Shown in pieces: positions 12,531 through 25,306 of a stretch of DNA of 64,000 bases (its first letter is position 1; each line of letters starts with the position of its first letter). The translations under genes and the position numbers were made by a program. The notes under the pieces were generated by a model. It was not told where the DNA came from. It saw only the letters and a list, made by a program, of their open reading frames with translations, and made no database searches. The DNA is from Rhynochetos jubatus. Taxonomy: Eukaryota; Chordata; Aves; Eurypygiformes; Rhynochetidae. The stretch spans positions 63,392,150-63,456,149 of the forward strand of contig CM050649.1 of the NCBI GenBank assembly GCA_027574665.1, given 5' to 3'.

Positions 12531-15481
12531 CTTCACCTTATGCTGTTTCTTTAGTAAGTAAATGCTGTCTATATCCTGTGAGTTTAGGGTGGACTGTTGG
12601 TAAACCTGTTATCCATCACGGTAATTCACAGAAACTGGCATGCACCAGATGGACAATATTCCATTGTTTAAAGTGAGCTTTGTCAATCTTTGCCATTGAT
12701 ATTAAACAAAAGTCAGGATTATTAAAGCACATGGGTACATGGCCTCATACACCGGTTAAGCCTTTGCTTGGAGAAGGTGACTGCTGTTGTTGAGCATTCT
12801 GAAAATATATATAGCGTACTACAGTACACAGGGGATCACAGATGTCAAGGGGAAATGATATGTGAAAGCAGTGTATGTTTAAAAATGCAGCACTACTGTA
12901 CCTTCTTAAAAGAAAAAGAAACTTTCCTCCTTCTCCCTCCTTCCCCCTGTTGCCAGTTAAAATGAACTGTCAGAGCCTGGATAAAGATACAAACAGGATT
13001 GCATACCTTACCAAGCCTACAGTGACTCTTAGACTTTGATCTAATTCTATTTGCTGCTTTATGATGCATGAAGCTGTCAGATAAAGAGGTGTTCAAAAAA
13101 ACCCACTCGAGCTGTCAGGGCTGACAAGCCCTGTGATGGATTACAGAGAAAACAAAAGGGTTATCACCTTAACCACAAACATTTATATCTTTTTTTCATA
13201 AGGGTGCTTCAATCAACATGTAGTTACCGGGGTGCAGGTTGTTGTGAGCCTGTAGGAACACAGATCCAATGACACATGTTGAAACAGCATTTAAAAAGTA
13301 CAACACACATGCATTGGCACTAATATGCTGCTGACATGGTACAGTTGTGCCAATTTTCTGAAGAACAGATTTCCCCCTCCCCACCCGTCTTTCAGAGATT
13401 AAACACAGTCATAACAGTCTGAATGGGGTTTAACTCAAAAAAGCCCAGTACTTAAATATGCCCATATGATTACTTACACAATAGAAACTTCAGCTCAGAA
13501 TGAAGAGCGGTTAGCATTTGGCTCATGTAGAGGAAACAAAAAAAAAATTGCACTCGCTCCTTTTTCAACATCAGAAAGCAATCTTTCGGCCCATTCATCT
13601 ACCATCTCTTCCCCCTCCCTCGCCAAAGTCTATCAGTTCTTAAAAGGCCACCACAGCAAACAGTATTGGACCTGAAATTTGTCAAACAAAGCTAATATTC
13701 TACCTCTAGCACTGCATCTTTGACACTTTAAGAGAAAGAAGACAAGAAAATATATCAAATTTCTTACTTGAGCTGATAATACAGGCATTTTACCTGTGGT
13801 TTACATTATGGATCAAGAGCGGACACATTCTGTTTTGATCAGTACATCCGTATGCTGAGAAGGACTAGAAACTATGCTATAGGATACTGTGATCATGTTT
13901 AGTTCTTCAGTGGTTGTTTTTCCTCTTGCTTAGTGATTGTGATAACAAAGTTGGCTTAACACTAGCCCTAACAGAATGGGTTGAGACGTGAATTTGACAG
14001 CTTACAGAGAATAGGTCCACTGGTAGCTACAGAACAAGATGATCCTTGTCTGCGAAGCCCAAGAAATCTACAAGCAACAGATTGCTGGAACCTGGGAATA
14101 ATGTCAGGAAATAGATTGTTCTGTGATTGTCCTACTTCCCCATCTTTTCTCCAAAACCGGTTACTGGCTACTGCCTAAGAGAGGACCTAAGTAAAACTTT
14201 GGTCCAATCCTTTCTATCTCCCTAGTTCTTAACAAAGGAACTTGTATCTCCAACAGGAAAGATTTTTGCCAGGATATATATGTATCTTATGTGTATCATG
14301 CACACACATATAGATATGTATGTATGTCACCTAGATGAGGCCTGACAAGTTAGTAATGAGTTATGGAAGTTAATGCATGCCCTGTATATGGAAAAAGGTT
14401 AAAGATGAGGCATCTTCACTTGACTTGTTACGCAGAGGTGAATCCCCGATGTGCTGGGTGGGAGACAAGACCTCATTTTACCTGGCAGTTCACCTCTAAT
14501 GTGAGAAAATCACCGGAGTTTGGAGACTGGGGCAACAACAAAATCATCTTGAAGCTCCCCAAAAGTTTCTAAGATTATAATCAGCGTGCACAGGCTTTTG
14601 GATTGTAGAAGGAAAAATCCCAGAGAATACCAATAATAACAGCACAGGGCCAGGTTCTGTGTTTATGTACAAGACTTTGGTTCCACAGTGCAGAAACCTG
14701 GGCTAAGTCCCCTGTGAAACCTAACAACTGGCAGAATCTAAGGCTGGAGCGGGTGCACCAGAGCAAGACAGAAGCAAAGAAAGATCTCATGGAGAAGAGT
14801 TTGAGGCAGGATGAAGAGCTGAGAGGAAATGCCTGCAGGATTGAAAAAAATTCTCTCACACAAATACAGACCACCTGACAGCCCCGATAAATCAAACCGG
14901 TATTAAGGTTCTTTCTGATGGATTTCCCTTTAACACCTACTGCCTAAAGAAGAAAAAAAAGAAAGACAAAGAAAAAGGTCTGAACACATTGCTTACAAAA
15001 CAAAATTTAGAAGTACTCTTAAGCGCCTCTTTAACCAGAACAGACATGATCTCAGTCAGCAGTCCTGGGGGGAGGGAGGACACCATTTCTTCAGTAATTC
15101 TAGCAGGCTCTTAAAGCTGTCCCTCTTCTCAGCTCTACCTCTCTGGCGTGACTTGCCAGGCACTAATAGACACAAGCATTACCATCATTCATTAAACTAT
15201 ATTCCTATGCCATAACCATCCAACAAACCAATAAAACTCCTTTACAAAAAGTTGAAAGGCAAGCTGGTTCAGATAGGCCATTATTAGTATGCACAGAGTG
15301 TATGTTCACAGGCAATAATACAGTGGGAATTCAGCTAGCCTGAGCATAGGCTGATGTGAAGCATATGATATTACTTATGTAGGCATGAAAGCAATCTGCT
15401 TTAATATCAGACACTTTAGTGCAAAGAATGTCAGGGTTACCAAAGGTTAAAGACAGGCCGTTGGATTTTTTCGTTCCTCTC
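12531..15481. other. Non-coding stretch without recognised genes
   Basis: No gene is recognised. A perfect 7-bp inverted repeat with a 4-nt loop lies at 13,116-13,133. A degenerate TATG/CA-rich low-complexity patch lies at about 14,275-14,330. Open frames are at most 104 codons and show no domain. Confidence 0.5.
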
Positions 15482-15501
15482 TTTTTTTTTTTTTTTTTTT
15501 T
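15482..15501 (+). repeat. Poly-T tract (20 T)
   Basis: Twenty uninterrupted T residues. It would be a poly-A run on the minus strand, but no retroposon body is visible to its right on that strand. Confidence 0.95.
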
Positions 15502-16613
15502 AGTATGAGCTGAAAAAATGTGGGATGACTCACTCGATTTTTGGTTTTTGGGGGCTGCTGAAGAAAATGGTAATGAATGATGCAAGTTAAAAGGAATAAC
15601 AAAGGTAAAAAACAAAAGGCAGAATGTGTCACAAAGCATAATATGCAGAGAAAAAAGGAGAGCGTGACACATGACCGACTGTCATTCAGCTGATGTTGGT
15701 ACGTTTTGCCCCACCACTGATGTTGCTTGCAGGTTTTGAGCATTGTCCCATTGAGCCAGCGCCTTCAAGGAGCACTGGATGGTGGCACAGAACCTCACGG
15801 AGGCCAGATTCCCACCTGACCGTGCCACCAGCCATCCTTTGGTTTGCATGCTGATGCTGGGGGCTGCAGATCTCCCTGTCACCCTGATGTTGCATACCCC
15901 GTGAGCATCTGCCCTGGCAGGACAGGGGCAGTTTGCTGTGTTTTCCTTACAGGGAGCTTAACACTTGGCCACACTGCTGGGCCACGGTGTCAGTCAGCGC
16001 CCCCCACATGCTTGGAAGGGTGCAGGATCAGGCCCCTTAGTACCCTGCTGGCCCCTGGTCCCTGTGAGCCCTCACTTGCATTCCACCATGAACAGCTGCT
16101 GCAGCACTTTGAACTTTCACTTTTCTTTTACTAAAATTAAAAAACAGGCACATAACCAAGCTGAGAGCTCCCAAAATCTCAGGTGGGAAGCATTACTGAG
16201 AACAGAAGCCAGGTGGACTGTTTTTCAGAGGCTGATTGCTATTTCAGAGTGTATTAACATCTTTTTTTTTTCTCCCACACTGGAATCCTTGGGTACTGGG
16301 GAGCCTAAGAAAAGAGGGAACTCTTATGCCAGAGAATAAAGAGCCAAGACAGAATAAAAAAGGAACAGCAAATACAGACGTTCTCGCATTTTTCTCAAAA
16401 GCACCGTTCTGTTTCTATTTGATTCCACATGTTATGGAAGATAAAATCTGTAAATATGGAGGAGGAATAATGCAAGCCATTATGAAACCATTTGCTTTCA
16501 TAACCTACTGTGAAGTGACTAAACCCACTTCTGTATGGATAGCTTTCTCTCAGGCTGCTGCTACCTGTCTTGATGTAGGACTGCACCTATAGTTGGCAGT
16601 TTATGCCACATAC
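15502..16613. other. Non-coding flank of the purine satellite
   Basis: No gene is recognised. The segment around 15,700-16,100 is GC-richer and carries frames below 125 codons without recognisable content. The minus-strand frame of 475 codons enters this flank only because it reads through the satellite on its right. Confidence 0.5.
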
Positions 16614-16916
16614 AAAGAAAGAAAAAAAAGAGATGAAGAGAGAGAGAGCGAGTGAGAAAGAGAGCGAGAGAGCAAGAGAAAGAGTGAGAGAAAGAAAGAA
16701 AGAGCGAAAGAAAGAGCGAAAGAGCGAAAGAGCGAAAGAAAGAGTGAAAGAAAGAGTGAAAGAGCGAAAGAAAGAGCGAAAGAAAGAGCGAAAGAGCGAA
16801 AGAAAGAGCGAAAGAGCGAAAGAGCGAAAGAAAGAAAGAAAGAGCGAAAGAAAGAGCGAAAGAAAGAGCGAAAGAGCGAAAGAGCGAAAGAGCGAAAGAA
16901 AGAAAGAAAGAGAAAG

Positions 16917-16959
<43 letters not shown>

Positions 16960-16961
16960 AA

Positions 16962-17025
<64 letters not shown>

Positions 17026-17469
17026 AGAAAGAAAGAAAGAAAGAAAGAAAAGAAAGAGAAGAAAGAGCGAAAGAAGAAGAAGAAAGAAAGAAAGAAAGAG
17101 GAAAGAAAGAGAAAGAAAGAAGAAGAAAGAGCGAAAGAAAGAGCGAAAGAAAGAGCGAAAGAGCGAAAGAAAGAGCGAAAGAGCGAAAGAAAGAGCGAAA
17201 AAGCGAAAGAAAGAAAGAAAGAGCGAAAGAAAGAAAGAGCGAAAGAGCGAAAGAAAGAGCGAAAGAAAGAGCGAAAGAAAGAGCGAAAGAAAGAAAGAGC
17301 GAAAGAAAGAAAGAAAGAGCGAAAGAAAGAGCGAAAGAAAGAGCGAAAGCGAAAGAAAGAAAGAAAGAGCGAAAGAAAGAAAGAAAGAGCGAAAGAAAGA
17401 GCAAAAGAAAGAGCGAAAGAGCGAAAGAGCGAAAGAGCGAAAGAAAGAAAGAAAGAGCGAAAGAAAGAG

Positions 17470-17500
<31 letters not shown>

Positions 17501-17504
17501 GCGA

Positions 17505-17548
<44 letters not shown>

Positions 17549-17551
17549 AAA

Positions 17552-17583
<32 letters not shown>

Positions 17584-17747
17584 GCGAAAGAAAGAAAGAG
17601 CGAAAGAAAGAGCGAAAGAAAGAGCGAAAGAGCGAAAGAGCGAAAGAGCGAAAGAGCGAAAGAAGAGCGAAAGAAAGAGCGAAAGAGCGAAAGAGCGAAA
17701 GAGCGAAAGAGCGAAAGAGCGAAAGAGCGAAAGAGCGAAAGAGCGAA

Positions 17748-17827
<80 letters not shown>

Positions 17828-17835
17828 AGAAAGAG
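16614..17835 (+). repeat. 1.2-kb purine satellite of GAAA and GAGCGAAA units
   Basis: The plus strand is almost entirely G and A, built from a 4-bp GAAA unit and an 8-bp GAGCGAAA unit. The units alternate in blocks. GAGC-rich DNA lies at about 16,680-16,910, 17,120-17,460 and 17,581-17,750. Nearly pure GAAA lies at about 16,919-17,028, 17,508-17,581 and 17,751-17,826. A degenerate AGAAGA-containing join lies at about 17,029-17,120. The left edge (16,630-16,760) carries GAGT variants and GAGA runs, as expected of decaying array margins. I count about 65 CpG dinucleotides by hand. No unit combination yields a stop on either strand, which explains the 413-475 codon open frames here; these are not genes. 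Homopurine strand asymmetry makes triplex formation and assembly errors plausible. Confidence 0.97.
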
Positions 17836-20800
17836 GGAGCATGCAGTGAAAGGAAGACAGATGGGCCTATCAGTTATGTATATTTTGACCCACCTGCCAG
17901 TCACAGCCCCATGGGAATGTGGCATAATAAATACTGAAAAATGGAAAGTAGGAATTAAACTTAAAAAAACCCAGCAACCAACAACCAAACATATTGAACA
18001 AAGTAAATTGTCTGGAACGGTGAAGTGTAATAAAGATTTTTTAGGGGCATATAAATCAAAATTTCAAAAGAAATTTGCCAAATGGGGTCTCAGCTCATGT
18101 GCAGTCAGTGGCAGGAGGGTGTAAATTGTGGATCTAGAGAGGATGATTGCCAGCACGCCTAGGTATGAGGGGGTTGATTCAATAAATATTCATGATGGCA
18201 GCACGTATGCTCTAGGCACACCCCCTACCCCAGCAAACCCAGCTCAGCTGAACTTCAGTCCCCACTCCCCAGGAGCTTCTGCATGTTCTTGCATTGCCCT
18301 CAGCTCAATCTTACTGCTTTTTTGGTGGCTGTGTGTGTGTGTGTGTGCTCATGTTTGTGTGTGCAGATGTACAAGCCTATCTCTGCAGACCAGATCTGAC
18401 TTACTGCTCCTAGTCCTACCCCATTACCTGCCCTCTTCCTACCTAGCTGCTCAACAATAAACACAGTTGTGAGACCTCCAGTTCATCATGATTGTCTAAA
18501 ACAACCTCACTGAGTGAAAAACCCTTCTTGCTAAGATCAGGGGTAATAGATACCCATTCTTCCTATGCTGAGTGTTTCATGAAAAAAAACTTGCTTCCCT
18601 TCAAATGACGTGAAGTCCAGACGATCATCTCTTGCTTCTGTTAGGCATTTCCTTCACTCCAGCCCTGAAGGTGTTTCTACAACTTATGGAAATTCCATCC
18701 ACTCTCAAGCCAACCACATGCTTCTCTTAGACTCCAGAGTCTCCCTGATAGTTCTGCATTATGCGGATATTTGTTGCACAGGGAATCCTAGCCTGCACGT
18801 AGACCTGTGAAAAAACAGATGTTTTACCCTTGGTCAGGGACCATTGTGCATTCAGAGACACCAGCATCTGCCTTCCTCTTTGTTGTAAAATCTTACATTG
18901 GTCCATGGAGGTGACTCTTCCCTGCAAAATCTTCTCACCAATTATTTAACAAGGATGGGTGTAGAGTGCAGAAACATTGTTTTCCTTTTCCTTTCCTGCT
19001 CCCTTTCCCACTTCTGAATTCATTCTCATCCTCTGCTTTCTGTCCCCTTCCTGTCACTGAAGTCCTTCTCCCTCTCCTCCTTTCACCTCTCATTCATTCA
19101 TTCCCCTGTCAGGGGGATATGCAAATGAACTCTAATTCTAATTTAAGGGCCTCTTTGATGTAGGCTCTGTCTAGCCAGAAAAAAACCCCTAACAGTATCT
19201 GAGTTAGTTTCTGCTTTGACCTTTTCACTGCTTTTAACCTTAAGAATTCTTTGTCTTCACATCACAGACAGGGAGACGGGGCTGTGTCTTTTAACAATAT
19301 GTGAACTGAGGTAATCACCTAAGAGAAAATATTAGCAGAAAGGTTTTCTTATCTTTCTGAGTAAGGAAAAAACCAAAACCTTCCAAAAGAAAAGCATGTG
19401 GTTGAAGAATGCTTTTGCCGCTACTGGGTGTGTGTGCGGGACTGGCTGGGGGCTTGCAGCATCTGATGGACCCCAGGACCCAGAAAAATGGAAGTGGTCT
19501 CTTAGCATGGTGCTCCACCTGGGCAAGTATCATCTGGCTGAGCAGCAGCAGGAAAACCCACCTCTGGTGACATCCTGTCAAGGGTTTCTTCATAAGATCT
19601 ACATCCCCACAGAGAAATAAAGACCTACACATGTTGTCATGCTCTTTCAACATCTCTTTACTCACAATCTCTGCCATTTGTTATTTTGTCTAGTTCCGTT
19701 TGGCAGCTGATGTTATTAATATGCAAATCTAAAATTTTGAGAGGCTTCACTAATTCTGCACAAACCCTTGATCCAAAATCAGTAGAACAAAACCAGCCAA
19801 GTCAAACATATCTCTGAACTATTCACTCTAGGATATACCCACACATGAAGGTGGTCTCCACTTCCCGCAATGCACTGGCATCCTGACTTTGCCATGTAAC
19901 TAGAATAGTTAGATCAGAAATTGGCCTGGTTGATTTTTGGGGACAGTCTCTCCACAGACCTCCACTGTTAAATGCAAGGACCTAAATATCAACTGGTCCA
20001 TATTAGTGATGTTTAATACATAAGAAAACTGAGATTCAAATACATCCTACAGCAAACACATGACATGACCACAGAAAGCATTTTCCCCTGCAAAAGGAAT
20101 AGCTCAAACCTTATGGAAATCAATGGTCTTAGAGAAGATTGACAGAACTGGATATGGAAATTTGAGAATGTTACTGGGAAATGGTTGCAGAAGCATGAAT
20201 ATAAAGGGTATACAAACCTCTGCAGGCTGTAAACACCAAGAATGAAAGTATATATGGGCTACTTGAGTGAGGTGTGTATTCTAATGAGATAGAAACAAAC
20301 ACTTAAAGTGAGCATCAGCTGAAAGCACTGAGACTGTGGAATAGCTCTTCAAAAGAATTGAAAGAAAAAACCCATGAAGGTAGGGCATGGGAACAACTCC
20401 TCTTTTGTGAAGGATGAGTTAAACAGGCTGATGTTTTTCCTGTATGCAGCACTCAGGCTTTAGGGGTCAAAGTTATATGGGTTGCACAGTATCTTTCCAA
20501 AACATGAAGATCAATTAATTCATTCTGTAATGTGCTTTGAAAGTAAGGACTTGCAAGTATTGCTGTGCTTGTCACCAACTTGTGGCTGTCCCCCATTTCA
20601 TGTGGTTTATGAATTATCATTTCCCTTTGCTTGATCTTTTATACATAATCAGATGTTGCAACAGGAGGTGAGACCTCCTCATCCCGTGTCAGTTGGCAGA
20701 GAAGGTGCGCACTCCTGTCTTTACCCTGTCTCATAGCGGGTCTTTCTTGATCAGCCACTTCAGTGTATGTCAGTTATGCCAGTGTGTCTCCGATGAGACA

Positions 20801-21309
20801 GGCAGATTATTGCATCTAGGGAAAAGGTGGCCCATAAAAAATACTCACCAGTGTTCCACAAGCCAATGGTTTCCCTATTGAAGCAGAATGATTTACAGGT
20901 GATGTGTGCAGCCTGGAAGATTAATATAAGTATCAGCCTGACAGTTTTCACACTGGATAAGAATAAAATTGATGGATGAAAAAATATAAAAATATGTGCT
21001 GCATGTTTAATATATTTTCAATCTTTCCAAAAATATATGTAGGAAATCTATATGCTCCTTCCTTGGAAGAAAAATATGATTTGATCCTTCTCTGAACTAC
21101 AGGTACTGCAAACAGACATCAAGATGGACACCATAGACGTGTAACTCAATACTGTCACTACTAAGGGACTAATGCAGGAGGTGAGGTCACATCCAATCCT
21201 ACATGTCTATGATTCTACAATTAAATCCTGACAATCAGGGGATGGTACCACATGTAATCATCCAAAGATACTTAAAATACAAAGGCTTAGGACTTACGGG
21301 AAAAATGAC
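17836..21309. other. Non-coding stretch without recognised genes
   Basis: No gene is recognised. A short (GT)n tract of about eight units lies at 18,331-18,347, with GT-rich DNA to about 18,363. At about 21,175-21,222 a weak match to the end of a CR1 element (a CTATGATTCTA-like tail) is visible, but it is too short to call with confidence. Frames are at most 120 codons without domains. Confidence 0.5.
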
Positions 21310-21333
21310 AAAAAAAAAAAAAAAAAAAAAAAA
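21310..21333 (+). repeat. Poly-A tract (24 A)
   Basis: Twenty-four uninterrupted A residues. The preceding 150 bp contain only a doubtful CR1-tail-like match, and CR1 elements do not end in poly-A, so the tract is probably a simple homopolymer. Confidence 0.95.
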
Positions 21334-24300
21334 GGCTTGTCAGTTATCAAACCTCTACATTAAGAAATGGTTTCACTGAAGGAGGGTGTGAAAGTAGAGA
21401 GAGACAGGAAAGAACATTTACAGTGCTAATGCAGCAGGAAGCTAATACAGCGAACATCAAGGGCTGAAGATGAAAAAGTACGAGGCAATAGATCTTTGGA
21501 CAGATAAGTCACTGTCACATCTGCGCTTCATTCTCAGGAAACAAGAGGAAAAGACTACACTTCATATTTTATTGACTCTGCAGTCCATGCACTGCCTCTG
21601 CTTCACAGAGAGCACTTTCTTTTGCAGGTCTTCAACCAACCACTGCCATACACAGGAAAGCATGGATTTGCATCCAGGCTGTCCCATCTGAGATGTGTGT
21701 CCATCCCAGCCTGGGTTTGTCTACACCACCAGCCCAGAGGCTACCCCCAAATCCTGCTGTGAAGAGTGTACAGCCAGCCAGCAAAGGCACAAGAGCTCAG
21801 GCATGTCTGGAGTGCGCTTTTTGGAGCACAGGGGGGTTCCGCAGATGTCTGGCAATACAGCTTCATGCTACTCAGGCCTCAGATCCTCCACAATCATGCC
21901 TCTACACAATGCCATAAGGCTGATACTTGCGTGGGAAGCAGGGCAAGAGGGAGCCAGAGTACCCCATCACTTCCAAGCCCACTCTTTTCCCAGTAGCATA
22001 GATACAGTCTTCATGAACCCTAAGCAGAAGATGTCCTGGTCAAAAATAGTTCACTGCAGGAACTGAGGGCAAGGCAGATTGCATCCTCCATTGCAAAGAT
22101 GTTATTGGGCTGAAATAGCAGTCACTCAAAAAGCAAAAATATTCAGACAACCTTCCACGTTATTTAGTTGTTTGTATTATATTTGCAAAGGCATTGAGGA
22201 GAGAACAAATGCACTTACTCAGAATGATAATCATATTGTATGAAAGCTAACAAATTTTCCACACTAAAAAATGGACAACTATGGAAAATATTTTTATTTT
22301 TTTTAAAATTAAATTAAATTAAAATTATTAATATTTTTACAACTTGGACAGTACTCAAAATTAAGGTTGAACAGGTCAGTTGTAATTTTATTCTTCTTTT
22401 CTCCCCTTTTTCCTCTTTTTCTTTTATTCTCCCGCCAGCCCGACAACCCCTTCCCCCCCCCGGCATTAGGTTGATTGTAGAATAATAGGGAAAACAAGAG
22501 TTAAAAGGGGTGAGTGAGTATTGATCAGCTGAAGGAAATACTGAACATCTTGTTTCATTAAAAATGACCGTCTTAAAACCTCATTTTCATCCTTATAATT
22601 TCTGCCCTTTTTTCAGGCCCGATTCTGTAACTTCCTTTACATGCACCAAGTTTAACCTGCTTGTCTGTGACTCAACAGCCCTGCAAGGTGCCAATCCAGC
22701 CTTCACTGCAGTTCCTCAGAGGAGGAGCCAGGCATTGTTCTGTTAAGAATACTCAACAAAAATGAGAGATCTCACAAAAAGCATTTTAACTGCATCGGCG
22801 CAGAACTTAAATGCGTTTGTTTAACCCCGTTAATGCACTGCCTTACCTTCCCTTCTCTGTCAGTGATGTTAACTTCATTCTGTTTGCTTTATTCTTTCAT
22901 GCCCTCTTCAATGTTTTTTCAGTGCAGTCCCTTATGCGTGAAATAGCCTCCCTTACTTTGGCAAGTCACTGTACCTTTATCTACCTCCTTCACTTCTTCC
23001 CAATGTTCATAAGTTAACTAATCAAAACTTCAGGGCCTCATTTTTTTTTTTCCATTCTTGAATAACTAAGTTCCTTCTGTATCTGTTGTCTTTGTCTTCA
23101 CAGCTCTTCTAAGTCAGCTCTCCCATGCAGCTTGTCGAGTTGCCTTTTGCTGTTGATCCGTGGACATTTTGGTGGCTGGACCATGACAATTTGTAAGGCC
23201 TTGGAGATTTACTTCAGTGTTGCACAGAGCCAAGTACATGCTGTGTAATTAAAAGAACCCCATCAAATTCATACGTGGGCTTGTTAATAGGACTATCCTA
23301 AAAGATTGAAATGAAAGATCAAAAGGAAATACATCTTTTCCTGTTTTCCCAGCTTGCTTGGTCTGTGCATTTAAGGATTGTTTGTCTCAGCTGCATGGCA
23401 CTGTTGGCAGTAGGCTTCCCTTCCCTAGGTTGAGCAAAAGAAGCTTTAAATGAAACAACAGTAGCAGAGCTAAAACAGAAAGAAAACAGGCCATGGAGAG
23501 CATGCAGCGTGTGTAAAGAAACACACGGGAATAGGAGGCCTGCGCCAGTATGGTCAAGGTTCTGGTATTCTTCAAATAAAAAATCTGGTAGAAAATGGTG
23601 CTTGACTAGACAAGTGGCTATTTCCAAATTCACCCCAATCCAGTTGGCAGGTCTCTTAATAAACAGCACAATGACTGTCAACACCAGTAGCATTATGCAC
23701 ACAGGTAACTTCAGTGCAGCCACTGGGGTAAGTAAAGGGGCTGTAACAGACTTCATATTCCCTGAGTCCCCAGCACCTGGAAGGGGTGAACCATTAGTCA
23801 GCAGGCACACAGCCGTACCAGTCCTGGTTTGCTTGGGTTTGTGAAGCCAGCTCAGAGTGATGGGAGCTTCAGTTGTCTTTGCTCCTTCCCCACCCAGTAA
23901 AGCTCCCTCAGTTCACAGCTTATAGACTGTGACAGAAGTATGCCTTAAGTCTCTAGCTGACGGATTAAAGCTTTGCAAACCTCTTAAAATCAGCCAGACG
24001 GCTCTAGCACTCGTTAAAGCTTTTTACCTGATTTCAAGCCTGGGTGCTTCTTGAAACTAGGCTAGCAAAAACACACATGAAGGAAATCTCTTCATCTCAC
24101 TGTAATAGAGTGGAGGCCTGTTCTGACTGAAGGAATTACTGGCACTACCTTGAAAAGTACAGGAGAAGCGTAATGGGACATTTGCAGCAACTTGCACGAG
24201 GAAGGTTCTGAGGTGATTGCTATGTCCTGTACTGCACACTGGGGAAATATCAGAAAAGGCTCTGAGCTTGTAAAGCTGAGCTGGTTTCCTAGTAAGAAAC

Positions 24301-25231
24301 AAATATAGCACTTCAACTGCAGCTAGCACCATGCCCAGGTAACTGCAGACTAATTGCACCACACCTCCTACAAACACTTCCTCCCTGCAGACCTCTCCCA
24401 GCGTGACGCAAATAGCTGAATATTTTCTTCTAACAACTTTTATTGGCTTGATTTGTGTGCCACCACCCACTGATTTACCACAGCCAGAGCTGATTAGTGC
24501 ATAGCATAATCTAAGGTGTGCCCGTAACGCCTGGCGTGGTGGCCCTGGCAGACCTGGGAGGCTTGACACATGCTAGGGAGCTGTCACAGGTCTCCTTTCT
24601 TCCCCTGGAAATCAAAGCATCCCCAGACGCAATAACAGACATGGGCACAGTACTTCTAATGCGCCAGTCCCTTAGCCTTTTCCCTGGCTCTACTGAGCTT
24701 GAGCTGACAGTATGGAATTTGTTTCTGCCCTTTTGCCAATTTCATCCTTGGGGAGTGGGGAGATTGCCCTAGGACTTAGTGTTGCTCCCGTCTTTAGTGC
24801 TGGCCATGGGCATAAGTTCATGCCACCTGAACCACACCAGCACGCTGACATTTCTAGGGTGCTGCCTGCTTCCCACTACCCTTCATTTGTGTTTGGTTTT
24901 ACTTCTGCAGCTGTCCTCACATTACCCTGTGTCACCCGCATCCCACAGAAGGTGAGACGGCTGCTATCGGTGCTCTCATTGGGCTCCTAACCAGCAGCTG
25001 CCATCGGTGCTGCTCCTCAGGGCTCCTTCCTGCTGCCAAAGCAAGATGCTGGTTTGGCTTGGTGTTTGCTTATCTGCCTCCACCCTTGTTCATCTTCCCC
25101 CGTGCTGGTCTACAGCAAATCCTCCTTGTCCCGGGCGAGCACTTTGCCCTGTGGAGGCACGCTGTGCTGGGCCAACCCCATGGTCATCCAGATTGTTCAC
25201 CTTCCAAAAACTAATCACCATTATGTCTCCT
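21334..25231. other. Non-coding stretch with two long minus-strand frames
   Basis: No gene is recognised. Minus-strand frames of 163 codons (23,319-23,810) and 170 codons (24,057-24,569) lie close together. Both open at GTG and not ATG. The first has its first ATG at 23,754-23,756, followed by a hydrophobic run that would pass as a membrane segment. No domain is recognised, no intron signals were verified, and chance is the likelier reading. An AT-rich patch of AAATT-type repeats lies at about 22,296-22,335. Confidence 0.4.
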
Positions 25232-25306
25232 TGCCCATGGCAGGGGGGTTGGAACTAGATGATCTTTAAGGTCCCTTCCAACCCAAACCATTCTATGATG
25301 CTATGT
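25232..25306 (+). mobile_element. CR1 LINE 3' fragment (about 75 bp)
   Basis: The last part of a chicken-repeat-1 (CR1) non-LTR retrotransposon lies in plus orientation. It has the CCCATGGCAGGGGG-like segment, the GGAACTAGATGATCTTTAAGG block, the CCCTTCCAACCC block, and the terminal ATTCTATGATGCTATG tail made of short direct repeats instead of poly-A. These are the hallmarks of CR1 3' ends in birds. Strong 5' truncation is normal for CR1. The close match to the remembered consensus suggests a moderately young insertion. Confidence 0.93.

Noticed and set aside
12219-12676. Frames of 60-117 codons rich in Leu-Phe-Ser repeats or Glu-Lys-Arg repeats
   Set aside because: They are produced by the CTTCT microsatellite.
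16561-17988. Open frames of 413-475 codons on both strands (Lys/Glu/Arg-rich on plus, Ser/Phe/Leu-rich on minus)
   Set aside because: They are translations of the GAAA/GAGCGAAA satellite. No unit combination contains a stop, so every frame is open. Their length says nothing about coding.
21175-21222. Possible degenerate CR1 tail
   Set aside because: Only the CTATGATTCTA-like end matches, without the upstream CCTTCCAACC block, so it is too short to annotate as a mobile element.
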